From Mesorhizobium sp. (GTDB lineage: Bacteria; Pseudomonadota; Alphaproteobacteria; Rhizobiales; Rhizobiaceae): a stretch of DNA of 64,000 nt. The position numbers were made by a program, and so were the translations under genes. Location: positions 85,680 to 149,679 of the forward strand of contig SAQE01000009.1 of assembly GCA_004020545.1 (NCBI GenBank), written 5' to 3'. Of the stretch, positions 54,425-63,959 are shown in pieces (position 1 is the stretch's first letter; each line of letters starts with the position of its first letter). The notes under the pieces were generated by a model. The model did not search any database, was not told where the DNA came from, and saw only the letters and a list, made by a program, of their open reading frames with translations.

Positions 54425-55171
54425 ATGAGCTTCCATCCCGAACCGGAACTGCGCCGCCACACGCTGGTCGTCACAGTGTCCTCGCATGACGGCCGGCCGG
54501 TGCTGGACAGGCACGCCTATGCGAGCCTCGCCAGGACCTTCCACGAGGCCGCCGTCAATGACGACGTCCGCGTGGTCGTGCTGCGCGGCCTCGCCGGCTG
54601 TTTCTGCCTTGGCGGCGACTTCTCGGAGTTTCTCGACGCCACCAAGCACCAGCAGCTCATCGCCGCCGTCACCGATATGTTCCGCATGCTGGCGACGTTC
54701 CCCAAGCCCGTCCTTGCCTGCGTGGACGGGGATGCCGTCGGCGTCGGCTGCACCATCCTGTTCCACTGCGACATGGTGATTGCTTCGAGGGGCAGCACCT
54801 TCAGGGTGCCCTTCGTCGATTTCGGCCTCGTGCCGGATGCCGCGACCAGCATCCTGGCGCCCCAGAAGCTCGGCTATGCCGGCGCCTTCCGCTTCTTCTG
54901 CCTGGGCGACACGCTGGGCGTCGAGGACGCCAAGGCGCTTGGCCTGGTCGGCGAGATCGTGGAAGGCAGCGCGGAGGAAATGGCCCTGGCGCGGGCAAGG
55001 CAGCTCGCCAAGAAGCCGGTTGCCGCGCTGCTGCAGACGCGCGGTCTGCTCAAGGGCGATACGGACGTTTTGTGCGACCGCATCGACCATGAGATATCGC
55101 TGTTCCAGCAGGCGCTCCAGGACGACGCAACGCTGAAGCGGCTGCAGCGGATCGCCCGCCTGGCCGCCTGA
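54425..55171 (+). CDS. crotonase/enoyl-CoA hydratase-family protein coupled to luxI
   Basis: Crotonase-fold protein of 248 residues. GLAGCFCLGGDFSEFL is the oxyanion-hole/CoA segment; DGDAVGVGCTILFHCDMVIAS, split here, and FVDFGLVPDAATS complete the core. The two Glu acid/base residues of true hydratases are not obvious (Cys/His/Asp-rich instead), so the reaction may be an isomerisation, dehydration or thioester hydrolysis. ATG 54425 has GGAGG 5 bp ahead; ATG 54413 overlapping the luxI stop is the alternative. Its place suggests it tailors the acyl precursor of the signal. Confidence 0.85.
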   Translation: MSFHPEPELRRHTLVVTVSSHDGRPVLDRHAYASLARTFHEAAVNDDVRVVVLRGLAGCFCLGGDFSEFLDATKHQQLIAAVTDMFRMLATFPKPVLACVDGDAVGVGCTILFHCDMVIASRGSTFRVPFVDFGLVPDAATSILAPQKLGYAGAFRFFCLGDTLGVEDAKALGLVGEIVEGSAEEMALARARQLAKKPVAALLQTRGLLKGDTDVLCDRIDHEISLFQQALQDDATLKRLQRIARLAA

Positions 55172-55188
55172 GCACTCTCGTAAAAGCT

Positions 55189-55229
55189 CAGCGCCGCGCA
55201 CCCCGAAAGATGCGCGGCGCTGTAATGTC
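55189..55229. repeat. palindromic intergenic repeat, family D
   Basis: Perfect 12-bp stem CAGCGCCGCGCA/TGCGCGGCGCTG with a 10-nt loop, then TAATGT. Lies between the convergent crotonase and ppk2 genes and probably acts as a bidirectional terminator; related to 47287-47330. Confidence 0.85.
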
Positions 55230-55258
55230 TGGACGCCGGGCGGCGGGCGCCGGTAAAG

Positions 55259-56164
55259 CTATTTCTCCAGGAACGACGGCCCTTCGCCGATGATCTTCTT
55301 GTCCTGCTTGCCGATGGCATCGAGATCGCGCCCGTCATAAGGCAGCGACAACAGGATCCGCTGGATGACGGCAAGACGCGCGCGGCGCTTGTCGTTGGCG
55401 CGCACGACGATCCAGGGCGCGAACTCCTTGTGGGTGCGCTCGACCATCCGGTCGCGCGCCTCGGTGTAGTCGTCCCATTTGTTGATGCCGGCGATGTCGA
55501 TCGGCGAGAACTTCCAGTTCTTCAATGGCGACCAGCGGCGATCATGGAACCGTTCGAGCTGCGTCTCGCGGCCGATGTTCAGCCAGAATTTGAAGAAGTG
55601 GATGCCCTCGTTGCAGATCATGCGCTCGAAATGCGGCGTCTCGTCGAGGAATCTCTCACACTGCTGCGGCGTGCAGAACCCCATGACCGGCTCGACGCCG
55701 GCGCGGTTGTACCAGGAACGGTCGAAGGTGACGAACTCGCCGGAGGTCGGGAAATGGTCGACATAGCGCTGATAATACCATTGCCCAAGTTCCGTCTGCG
55801 TCGGCTTGGTCAGCGCCACGTTGCGCGCGGTGCGCGGGTTCATGTACTGCCGCAGCACGAAGATCGTGCCGCCCTTGCCTGCCGCGTCGCGCCCCTCGAA
55901 CAGCGCCATCACCCGCTTGCCGGTCGCTTGCAGCCAGGCCTGCGCCTTGACCAGCTCGATCTGCAGCCGCTCGAGCTCTTTGTCGTACTCTTCGCTGTTC
56001 ATCTTCTTGTCGTAAGGATAGCCGCCGGCGCTGAGCTTGTTGGCTTCGATCCAGTCCGGAAGCACCGGGTTGTCGATGTCGAACTCGCGTTCCTTGCCGC
56101 CGATCTTGATCTTGATCGGTCCTGAGGCAGGCGCCGCTTCGGCTTGTTCCTTGGCTTTTTTCAT
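55259..56164 (-). CDS. ppk2: polyphosphate kinase 2 (PPK2 family)
   Basis: Transfers phosphate between polyphosphate and nucleoside phosphates. The 301 residues show Walker A ([13 protein letters not shown]), [18 protein letters not shown] in the lid/Walker B region and the basic [13 protein letters not shown] segment. A single-domain class I PPK2. It faces away from phoR (194 bp between starts), tying polyphosphate and phosphate sensing only by neighbourhood. Confidence 0.94.
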   Translation of the reverse strand: MKKAKEQAEAAPASGPIKIKIGGKEREFDIDNPVLPDWIEANKLSAGGYPYDKKMNSEEYDKELERLQIELVKAQAWLQATGKRVMALFEGRDAAGKGGTIFVLRQYMNPRTARNVALTKPTQTELGQWYYQRYVDHFPTSGEFVTFDRSWYNRAGVEPVMGFCTPQQCERFLDETPHFERMICNEGIHFFKFWLNIGRETQLERFHDRRWSPLKNWKFSPIDIAGINKWDDYTEARDRMVERTHKEFAPWIVVRANDKRRARLAVIQRILLSLPYDGRDLDAIGKQDKKIIGEGPSFLEK

Positions 56165-56358
56165 CGAGACGAACCCTTTCCGGCTTGCGGACTCATGCTA
56201 TGGAGCCTCTGCGACGCCGCGTGTCCGTCCGGACGCAATGACGCCGTAGCATGTTGATTTTGCGCATGAACCATTGCGAAAATCGATCCCGATTTTCAGG
56301 GCCATGCGCAAGGCTGGTCAAAGGCGATATCCGCTGGCCGGCTAACCGGGGGTAGCGC

Positions 56359-57624
56359 ATGGTCGATACGGGCGCAGAGCGAAAAGGCGCGATGGAAGCC
56401 ATCGTCGCCCGGCTGCGCCGCCGCCGCTGGGTGCTGGCCGCGGCCGTCGTCGCGATCTTCGCCGTCCATGCTTTCGGCGGCATCTCGATCTATGTACCGC
56501 TGCTGGCCGTGGTCGCACTGGTCGCGGCGTCGGCGCTGCCCGCCGATGCCGAGCGGCAGCCCGCCGATGTCACGGCGGCGATCGAGGCCGGTGGCCTGCA
56601 GCGGCTTTCCGGCGAATATCTTGCGGCGGCCGTTGCCGATCCGCTGATCATCTTCGACCACGCCGCCATCATCGTGCACGCCAATGCGGCTGCCTTCGCC
56701 GCCTTCGGCGGGCTGGCGCCCGGCATGTCGCTGTCGCTCAAATTCCGCGCGCCGGAAATGCAGGCTTTGCTGGACGGCATCGTCTCGGGCGATGTGGCGT
56801 CCGACGTCGTCGACTACACGGAAAAGCTCCCCGTGGAGCGGACATACCGGGTGAGTGCATCCTCGGTCGGCCATGCCACCGATCTCTATGTGCTGGTGTT
56901 CAAGGATCAGAGCGAGGCGCGCCGCATCGACCGCATGCGCGCCGACTTCATAGCCAATGCCAGCCATGAGCTGCGCACGCCGCTTGCCTCGATCGCCGGC
57001 TTCATCGAGACATTGCGCGGCCCGGCGCGCAATGATCCGGCGGCGCGCGACCAGTTTCTGCAGATCATGCAGAACCAGACGGGCCGCATGGCGCGCCTGA
57101 TCGACGACCTGCTTTCGCTGTCGCGGCTGGAGATGAAACCCTATCTGAGGCCGGGAACCGAGGTCGACCTTCGCCAGACCATCGACAGCGTCATCGATTC
57201 GCTCGGACCCCTGGCCAGCGAGAACGGTCTCGTCATCGAAAGGGACTTCATTGATGGACCGATTTCCGTGCCCGGCGACCGCGACGAGCTGTTCCAGGTT
57301 TTCGAGAATCTCCTGGAGAACGCCTGCAAATACGGCCAGTCGGGCGGGCACGTTACAGTCTCCATCGCCCGCAGCGAGGACGGCCCGGATGCAGGCATCG
57401 ACGTCACCATAAGAGACTATGGCCCCGGCATTGCCGAGGAACACATTCCCCGCATCACAGAGCGCTTCTACCGCGTCGATGTGGAAAACAGCCGGAGCCA
57501 GAAAGGCACCGGCCTTGGCCTTTCGATCGTCAAGCATATATTGACCCGTCACAATGCAAGGCTGTCGATCAAGTCGGAAGTCGGCAAGGGCGCGGCGTTC
57601 ACGGTTCATTTGCCGGCTCATTGA
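56359..57624 (+). CDS. phoR: phosphate regulon sensor histidine kinase PhoR
   Basis: Membrane-bound kinase of the PhoBR phosphate starvation system, 421 residues. Two N-terminal membrane helices (about 20-60), a PAS domain (about 80-185), the H-box ANASHELRTPLASIAGF, N-box ENLLENACKYG, and G-boxes DYGPGI and GTGLGLSIV. It stands next to phoU, but neither pstSCAB nor phoB is within reach. Family assignment rests on context as well as domain order. Confidence 0.88.
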   Translation: MVDTGAERKGAMEAIVARLRRRRWVLAAAVVAIFAVHAFGGISIYVPLLAVVALVAASALPADAERQPADVTAAIEAGGLQRLSGEYLAAAVADPLIIFDHAAIIVHANAAAFAAFGGLAPGMSLSLKFRAPEMQALLDGIVSGDVASDVVDYTEKLPVERTYRVSASSVGHATDLYVLVFKDQSEARRIDRMRADFIANASHELRTPLASIAGFIETLRGPARNDPAARDQFLQIMQNQTGRMARLIDDLLSLSRLEMKPYLRPGTEVDLRQTIDSVIDSLGPLASENGLVIERDFIDGPISVPGDRDELFQVFENLLENACKYGQSGGHVTVSIARSEDGPDAGIDVTIRDYGPGIAEEHIPRITERFYRVDVENSRSQKGTGLGLSIVKHILTRHNARLSIKSEVGKGAAFTVHLPAH

Positions 57625-57732
57625 TCCTATATTGGTTGGCAACCGGCAATTTCTTCTTTCTGTCATCCGGTTCGCGTATCAGCGACAGATTGGGGGAACG
57701 CACCAGCCGGCAGAAACCGGGAAGGCATATCC

Positions 57733-58452
57733 ATGCAGTCCGTCCACATTGTCAGTGCCTATGACGAAGAGCTGAAATTCCTGTCTAAGCGCATCGCCGC
57801 CATGGGCGGGCATGCCGAGCGCATGGTCGAGCAGGCGGTCGCCGCAATGGTCAACGCCGACCAGGGTCTCGCCCAGAAAGTCATCCAGGATGATATCGTC
57901 CTCGACGAGGGACAGCGCGAGATCGACGACAAGGCGATTGTGATCATCGCCAGGCGCCAGCCGATGGCGACGGACCTGCGCGAGATCGTCGGCGCGATCC
58001 GCATCTCGGCCGACATCGAGCGCGTCGGCGACCTCGGCAAGAACGTCGCCAAGCGCGTGGCGGCGGTCGACGGCCGCCAGCCGAACAGCCTGTTCCGCGG
58101 CCTCGAGGCACTGGCCAATCTAGCCCTGACGCAGCTCAAGGAAGTGCTCGACGTCTACGCGTCACGCTCGGTCGAGAAGATCGGCTTCGTGCGCGACCGC
58201 GACGACCAGATCGACGCCATGTACACCTCGCTGTTTCGCGAGCTCTTGACTTACATGATGGAAGATCCGCGCAACATCACACCCTGCACGCATCTGTTGT
58301 TCTGCGCCAAGAACATCGAGCGGATCGGCGACCACGCCACCAACATCGCCGAAACCATCTATTACATCGTCACCGGCGACCAGATGCCGGCCGATCGGCC
58401 GAAGGGCGACAAGACCGACCAGGTGGTGTCCCCGGGGACGGTTATCGACTAA
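57733..58452 (+). CDS. phoU: phosphate signalling regulator PhoU
   Basis: Negative regulator that links the Pst transporter to PhoR. The 239 residues form two three-helix bundles with the typical metal-cluster motifs: EGQREIDDKAI and the C-terminal ERIGDHATNIAE; ADIERVGDLGKNVA is the equivalent in the first repeat. It follows phoR by 108 bp, where most rhizobia would have pstSCAB. Confidence 0.95.
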   Translation: MQSVHIVSAYDEELKFLSKRIAAMGGHAERMVEQAVAAMVNADQGLAQKVIQDDIVLDEGQREIDDKAIVIIARRQPMATDLREIVGAIRISADIERVGDLGKNVAKRVAAVDGRQPNSLFRGLEALANLALTQLKEVLDVYASRSVEKIGFVRDRDDQIDAMYTSLFRELLTYMMEDPRNITPCTHLLFCAKNIERIGDHATNIAETIYYIVTGDQMPADRPKGDKTDQVVSPGTVID

Positions 58453-58544
58453 GTGAACAGGCGGCCCCTCGAACGGCTTGCTGATTTAGGCTAAGCTCCT
58501 TCAGGTGCAGCGATTTTGTCAGTCGCTGTCTCGGGAGGTTTGCG

Positions 58545-59552
58545 ATGGAGCAAGTTCGAAACCTGACCCCGGTCTCGCCGACATCCGGCATCATCGCCTC
58601 GAGCGTCTATTCCGCCGGCAAACGCGTCGCCGACGTCACGGTCGAAGAGGCCGGCGAATGGGCGGCAAGGCCCGGCCATGTCGTCTGGATCGGCCTGCTC
58701 GAGCCCGACCGCAATCTGTTGCTCAGGGTGCAGGCGCAGTTTCATCTGCATGATCTGGCAATCGAGGATGCCGAGCATCCGCATCAACGGCCGAAGATCG
58801 AGCAATATGGCGACGCCTTGTTCATCGTCGCCCGCACGGCCCAACTGATCGAGGGCCGCGTCACCTTCGGCGAGACGCATCTCTTCGTCGGCTCCGGCTA
58901 CATCGTCAGCGTCAGGCATGGTCCGTCGACCTCCTACGCCGCAGTGCGTCAGCACTGGGAAAGCTGCCCGTCTTCGCTCGCCAAGGGCGAGGATTTCGTC
59001 CTCTATGCCATTCTCGACTTCATCGTCGACAATTACATGCCGGTTCTCGAGCAGATCGAGGACGAGGTCGAGCAGATCGAGGACAAGGTGCTGCTGAAGC
59101 CGATGACCGGCACCGACATCGAGCGTCTCTACATGCTGCGCCGCGATCTGCTCAGGCTGCGCAACGCGGCGCTGCCGCTGGTCGAGGTCTGCCGGCGGCT
59201 GACCAGCGCCGAGCTGCCGCAGATCCATCCCGCCATGCATCCGCTGTTCCGCGACGTGACCGACCACATCCGCACCGTGCAGGAAAAGATCGACAGCCTG
59301 CGCGAGGTCCTGGCCTTCGCCTTCGAAGCGAGCCTTCTGGTCGGACAGAGCCAGGAGACGGCGATCTCCAAGAAGCTCGCCTCATGGGCAGCCATTCTGG
59401 CTGTGCCGACGGCCTTCGCCGGCATCTACGGCATGAACTTCACCGACATGCCTGAACTGAGGATGGAATACGGCTACCCGACCGTGCTGGTGGCGATCAC
59501 GCTGATCTGCTCGTTCCTGTACTGGCGCTTCAGGAAGAATGGGTGGCTGTGA
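58545..59552 (+). CDS. corA: CorA-family magnesium/cobalt transporter
   Basis: Divalent cation channel, 335 residues. A soluble N-terminal domain and a long helix lead to two C-terminal membrane segments with the selectivity motif YGMNF, followed by MPEL (in place of MPE(L/F)), the family signature. GGAGGTTTGCG precedes ATG 58545. No Mg-sensing leader is evident in the 92-bp gap from phoU. Confidence 0.95.
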   Translation: MEQVRNLTPVSPTSGIIASSVYSAGKRVADVTVEEAGEWAARPGHVVWIGLLEPDRNLLLRVQAQFHLHDLAIEDAEHPHQRPKIEQYGDALFIVARTAQLIEGRVTFGETHLFVGSGYIVSVRHGPSTSYAAVRQHWESCPSSLAKGEDFVLYAILDFIVDNYMPVLEQIEDEVEQIEDKVLLKPMTGTDIERLYMLRRDLLRLRNAALPLVEVCRRLTSAELPQIHPAMHPLFRDVTDHIRTVQEKIDSLREVLAFAFEASLLVGQSQETAISKKLASWAAILAVPTAFAGIYGMNFTDMPELRMEYGYPTVLVAITLICSFLYWRFRKNGWL

Positions 59553-59554
59553 AA

Positions 59555-59664
59555 ATAGGGGAGTAAGGGAGTAGGGCAGTAAGGGAGTAGGAAAAAACAG
59601 CGTGGTGTAAACATAGCGCTCGGTATCCGCGCTACATACTCCCCTACTGCCTTATTCCCTATTC
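59555..59664. repeat. long imperfect inverted repeat between corA and gcrA
   Basis: Left arm with AATAGGGGAGTAAGGGAG and GTAGGGCAGTAAGGGAGTAG, right arm with ACTCCCCTACTGCCTTATTCCC and CTATTCCCCTAT (quoted in parts). The left arm also has internal 19-bp repeats of AGTAAGGGAGTAGG. Between convergent genes it should end both transcripts. Confidence 0.8.
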
Positions 59665-59666
59665 CC

Positions 59667-60185
59667 CTATCTGGTCCGGCGCCGCTCCGCCGCCGGCTGG
59701 AACGCGACGCGGGCGTGATATTTGCAGTACGGCCCGGTCTCGGCGGCGTCGTTGCCGCAGAAGCTGAAGTCTTCCGACAGCGGATCGCCATTCGGCCACT
59801 TACAGGTGCGCTCGGTCAGCTCGACGAGCTGCAGGTTGCGCGAGATCGGCACCACCACATTCTCGACCGGACGGATATAGTGGCGCGCCACCGGCTCCGC
59901 GTCGAACTGCACCTGCAGCGCGGTCGCGCCGATGGAGGCCGTCACATGACGTGCAGCACTTGCCGCGCGAGCCACCGATTTCTGCATCGAGGCTCCCTGC
60001 GACGCTTTCTTCTGCCGCGCAGGCGCTGCGGTCGCGCGGCCGCGGCCCGAGAGTTTCAGGCGATGCACCTTGCCGATGACGGCATTGCGGCTCACTCCGC
60101 CGAGCTGTGCGGCGATCTGGCTGGCGCTGAGACCCTCCGACCACAATTTCCTGAGAAGTTCGACCCGCTCGTCAGTCCAGTTCAT
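59667..60185 (-). CDS. gcrA: GcrA cell cycle regulator
   Basis: Alphaproteobacterial cell-cycle transcription factor that works with sigma-70 and recognises CcrM-methylated GANTC sites. The 172 residues start with the diagnostic MNWTDERVELLRKLWSEGLS and AAQLGGVSRNAVIGKVHRL; the C-terminal part has the conserved LVELTERTCKWPNGDP and FCGNDAAETGPYCKYH with two Cys pairs. The upstream region carries five GANTC sites. Confidence 0.97.
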   Translation of the reverse strand: MNWTDERVELLRKLWSEGLSASQIAAQLGGVSRNAVIGKVHRLKLSGRGRATAAPARQKKASQGASMQKSVARAASAARHVTASIGATALQVQFDAEPVARHYIRPVENVVVPISRNLQLVELTERTCKWPNGDPLSEDFSFCGNDAAETGPYCKYHARVAFQPAAERRRTR

Positions 60186-60219
60186 GAGACCGCGCTCCTG
60201 CTGAGGCGTACGGCAGTCA

Positions 60220-60366
60220 GAATCCTTTCCCGACCCGACTCCCGCCGGGCAAACAACACCACATGTACCGGGTGATTAGATCCGCCGCACGAAATCTAGT
60301 TATTTCTCAACTACAATTACCTTATGCGCTGACTCGGTGACAAGAGTCCCCGGGGCAACACGATTC
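60220..60366. promoter_or_regulatory. cluster of five GANTC (CcrM) methylation sites upstream of gcrA
   Basis: GAATC 60220, GACTC 60237, GACTC 60331, GAGTC 60344 and GATTC 60362. About 0.6 site is expected by chance in 147 bp at one per 256 positions. It lies 35-180 bp before the gcrA start, the right place for methylation-dependent control. Confidence 0.7.
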
Positions 60367-60455
60367 GGTTTTTTCGGTTTTCCCCAACTTGCCTGACCGC
60401 TCATGAGCCGGCGCGCCGTCGGAGGCTTGCCGCGCGCTTCTGCGCGACGTTTTCG

Positions 60456-60483
60456 TTGACTTCATGGCCGAAAAACATGATAA
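60456..60483 (+). promoter_or_regulatory. possible sigma-70 promoter ahead of argD
   Basis: TTGACT at 60456-60461 and TGATAA at 60478-60483 with a 16-bp spacer, directed toward argD. Transcription would start around 60490 and run straight into the terminator at 60493. Confidence 0.45.
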
Positions 60484-60492
60484 GCCGCAAAG

Positions 60493-60515
60493 GCCGCCGC
60501 ATTGGCGGCTTTTTT
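60493..60515 (+). terminator. intrinsic terminator in the argD leader
   Basis: Stem GCCGCC/GGCGGC, loop GCATT, then six T residues, 27 bp before the argD start. There is no plus-strand gene upstream (gcrA is divergent), so it ends either a short leader RNA or a small RNA from 60186-60490. Confidence 0.75.
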
Positions 60516-60541
60516 GATTTCCGGTTCCGGAGACGCATATA

Positions 60542-61741
60542 ATGAGCGGTTCGGCGCTTTACGAGACCTTTGCTCGCGCACCCCTGGCCTTCGACCGCGG
60601 GGAGGGGACCTGGCTGGTCACCGAAAAGGGCGAGCGATATCTCGATTTCGCCGGCGGCATCGCCGTGAACTCGCTGGGCCACAGCCATCCGCATCTGGTC
60701 GCGGCGCTCACCGAGCAGGCGGCCAGGCTGTGGCACGTCTCCAACCTCTACGAGATTCCCGAGCAGCGCCGGCTGGGCGAACGGCTGGTCGAGGCGACCT
60801 TTGCCGACAAGGTGTTCTTCACCAATTCCGGCGCCGAGGCGCTGGAATGCGCGATCAAGACGGCGCGGCGCTACCAGTTCGTCAAGGGCCACCCCGAGCG
60901 TTTCCGCATCATCACCTTCGAGGGCGCTTTCCACGGCCGCACGCTGGCGACGATCGCCGCCGGCGGCCAGTACAAATATCTCGAAGGCTTCGGGCCGAAG
61001 GTCGAGGGCTTCGACCAGGTGCCGTTCGACGACATCGACGCCGCCGAAAAGGCGATCACGCCGGAGACCGCGGCGATCCTGATCGAGCCTGTGCAGGGCG
61101 AGGGCGGCATCCGCCCGGTGCCGACGCAATCCTTGAAACGGTTGCGCCAGCTCTGCGACCAGCACGGCCTGCTTCTGATCTTCGACGAGGTCCAGTGCGG
61201 CATAGGCCGCACCGGCAAGCTGTTCGCGCATGAATGGGCCGGCGTGACGCCTGACCTGATGGCGATCGCCAAGGGCATCGGCGGCGGCTTCCCGATGGGC
61301 GCCTGCCTCGCCACCGACGAGGCCGCGACCGGCATGACGGCCGGTGTGCACGGCACCACTTTCGGCGGCAATCCGCTGGCGATGGCGGTCGGCAACGCCG
61401 TGCTCGACGTCGTGCTGGCCGACGGCTTCCTCGAGGATGTGCAGCGCAAGGCGCTGCTTCTGAAGCAGGGCCTTGCGGCGGTCGCCGACGAGTTTCCCGA
61501 TGTCATCGAAGGCATCAGGGGGACCGGCCTGATGCTTGGGCTGAAATGCGTGATGCCTAACACCAAGGTCAACATGGCGCTGCGCGACCAGCACTTGCTT
61601 GCCGTGCCGGCCGGCGACAACGTCATCCGCCTCTTGCCGCCGCTCACTGTCACCGACGCGGAGATCGGCGAGGCGCTGAAGCGCATCCGTGCCGGCGCCA
61701 AGGGCCTGACCGACGCGATTGCGGCCGAAGCCGCGAAGTAA
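60542..61741 (+). CDS. argD: acetylornithine aminotransferase
   Basis: PLP-dependent class III aminotransferase of arginine biosynthesis (N-acetylglutamate semialdehyde to N-acetylornithine), possibly also succinyldiaminopimelate transamination. The 399 residues include [18 protein letters not shown], the Asp in [15 protein letters not shown], and the PLP lysine in [20 protein letters not shown] precedes ATG at 60542. argF follows 15 bp on in one operon. Confidence 0.95.
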   Translation: MSGSALYETFARAPLAFDRGEGTWLVTEKGERYLDFAGGIAVNSLGHSHPHLVAALTEQAARLWHVSNLYEIPEQRRLGERLVEATFADKVFFTNSGAEALECAIKTARRYQFVKGHPERFRIITFEGAFHGRTLATIAAGGQYKYLEGFGPKVEGFDQVPFDDIDAAEKAITPETAAILIEPVQGEGGIRPVPTQSLKRLRQLCDQHGLLLIFDEVQCGIGRTGKLFAHEWAGVTPDLMAIAKGIGGGFPMGACLATDEAATGMTAGVHGTTFGGNPLAMAVGNAVLDVVLADGFLEDVQRKALLLKQGLAAVADEFPDVIEGIRGTGLMLGLKCVMPNTKVNMALRDQHLLAVPAGDNVIRLLPPLTVTDAEIGEALKRIRAGAKGLTDAIAAEAAK

Positions 61742-61756
61742 TCCTGGAATTTGCCG

Positions 61757-62668
<912 letters not shown>

Positions 62669-62785
62669 CAGGGGCCAACTTGATCCGGGGCGACGTGATG
62701 CCTATTTGCGGGCCATCACGCAAATTGAACGCGCTTGGACGCATGCGGCCCGTGGGGCGGCATGGCCGCGCCCTGGAGCTTTGTC

Positions 62786-63796
62786 ATGTTGGAAACCCGT
62801 CCATTGGCTGAACATCAACCCAGACTCGGTGAATTCGGCTTCGCCGGCGACGACCAAGTCGTCCCCTACGAGGTTGCGCCGCTGGACGTGCGCGGCCGCA
62901 CAGTGCAGCTCGGGCCGATGCTCGACGCCATTTTGAGCCGCCACGACTATCCCGAGCCGGTCGCGCGCCTCTTGGCTGAAGCTTGCGTGCTTACGGTGCT
63001 GCTCGGCACCTCGCTGAAGTTCGAGGGCAAGTTCATCCTGCAGACCCGCACCGACGGGCCGGTCGACATGCTGGTGGCGGACTTCACCACGCCGGACGCG
63101 CTGCGCGCCTATGCGCGTTTCGACGCCGATCGCTTATGGGCGCTGAGCGCCACCGGCGAGACCTCGCAGGAGAAACTGCTCGGCACCGGCGTTCTGGCGC
63201 TGACCATCGATCAGGGCGCGCACACGCAGCGCTATCAGGGCATAGTCCAGCTCGACGGCACATCGCTCGAAGATGCCGCGCGCACCTATTTCCGCCAGTC
63301 GGAGCAGATCCCGACCGATCTCAGAATGTCGGTGGCCAAGCTGGTGACGCCGGGCCCCGGCGGCGCGCGCGAGCAGTGGCGCGCCGGCGGCATCCTGGCG
63401 CAGTTCCTGCCGCAGTCCCCGGAGCGCGTGCGCGTGCCCGACATTTCGGGCGGCGACGGCGATCCGCGCGACGTGGCGCACGAGCCGGACGACAATTCCT
63501 GGCAGGAATTGCTGGCGCTGCTCGGCACCATCGAGCCGACGGAGCTGATTGACCCCACGGTGGGTGCCGAGCGGCTGCTCTACCGGCTGTTCCACGAGCA
63601 CGGCGTGCGCGTCTTCCGCAGCGTTCCTGTCGCCGACCAGTGCTCGTGCTCGCGCGAGAAGATCCGGGGTATCCTCGAAGGCTTTTCGGCCGACGAAATC
63701 AAGGACTCGACCGAGGACGGCGGTATCCATGTCGCCTGCGAGTTCTGCTCGACGCAATACGACTTCGACCCGGCTGAGTTTTCGGCGGGCGAGTGA
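62786..63796 (+). CDS. hslO: Hsp33-family redox-regulated chaperone
   Basis: Holdase chaperone activated by oxidation, 336 residues. The C-terminal zinc/redox centre is visible as QCSCSREK and CEFCSTQY (CxC and CxxC). The N-terminal domain follows Hsp33 (FILQTRTDGPVDMLVADFTT). ATG 62786 is preceded by TGGAGC; the upstream extension to 62735 was rejected. argDF-hslO is a common rhizobial order. Confidence 0.95.
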   Translation: MLETRPLAEHQPRLGEFGFAGDDQVVPYEVAPLDVRGRTVQLGPMLDAILSRHDYPEPVARLLAEACVLTVLLGTSLKFEGKFILQTRTDGPVDMLVADFTTPDALRAYARFDADRLWALSATGETSQEKLLGTGVLALTIDQGAHTQRYQGIVQLDGTSLEDAARTYFRQSEQIPTDLRMSVAKLVTPGPGGAREQWRAGGILAQFLPQSPERVRVPDISGGDGDPRDVAHEPDDNSWQELLALLGTIEPTELIDPTVGAERLLYRLFHEHGVRVFRSVPVADQCSCSREKIRGILEGFSADEIKDSTEDGGIHVACEFCSTQYDFDPAEFSAGE

Positions 63797-63797
63797 A

Positions 63798-63950
63798 ATC
63801 GTCCTTCTCCCCGTCACTATCGGGGAGAAGGTGCCTGCAGGCGGATGAGGGGCGGCGCCAAGTCTGGCGATGGTATCGCCCTTTCACTCGAACGATGTTG
63901 GATGCCTGTAAGACAGTCTCAGGAGCCGGCGCCGCCCCTCATTGCCCTGC
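63798..63950. repeat. palindromic intergenic repeat, family C
   Basis: CCTTCTCCCC...GGGGAGAAGG hairpin just after hslO, then a larger dyad GATGAGGGGCGGCGCC...GGCGCCGCCCCTCATT. Similar motifs are at 18519-18685. No gene. Confidence 0.75.
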
Positions 63951-63959
63951 CGGTGTCCA

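Noticed and set aside
57660-57677. Pho box upstream of phoU
   Set aside because: Only one CTGTCAT half-site is present; the second 7-mer at the required spacing does not match.
59555-59664. CRISPR-like array between corA and gcrA
   Set aside because: Repeats are directly adjacent and inverted, with no spacers of constant length; a hairpin repeat explains it.
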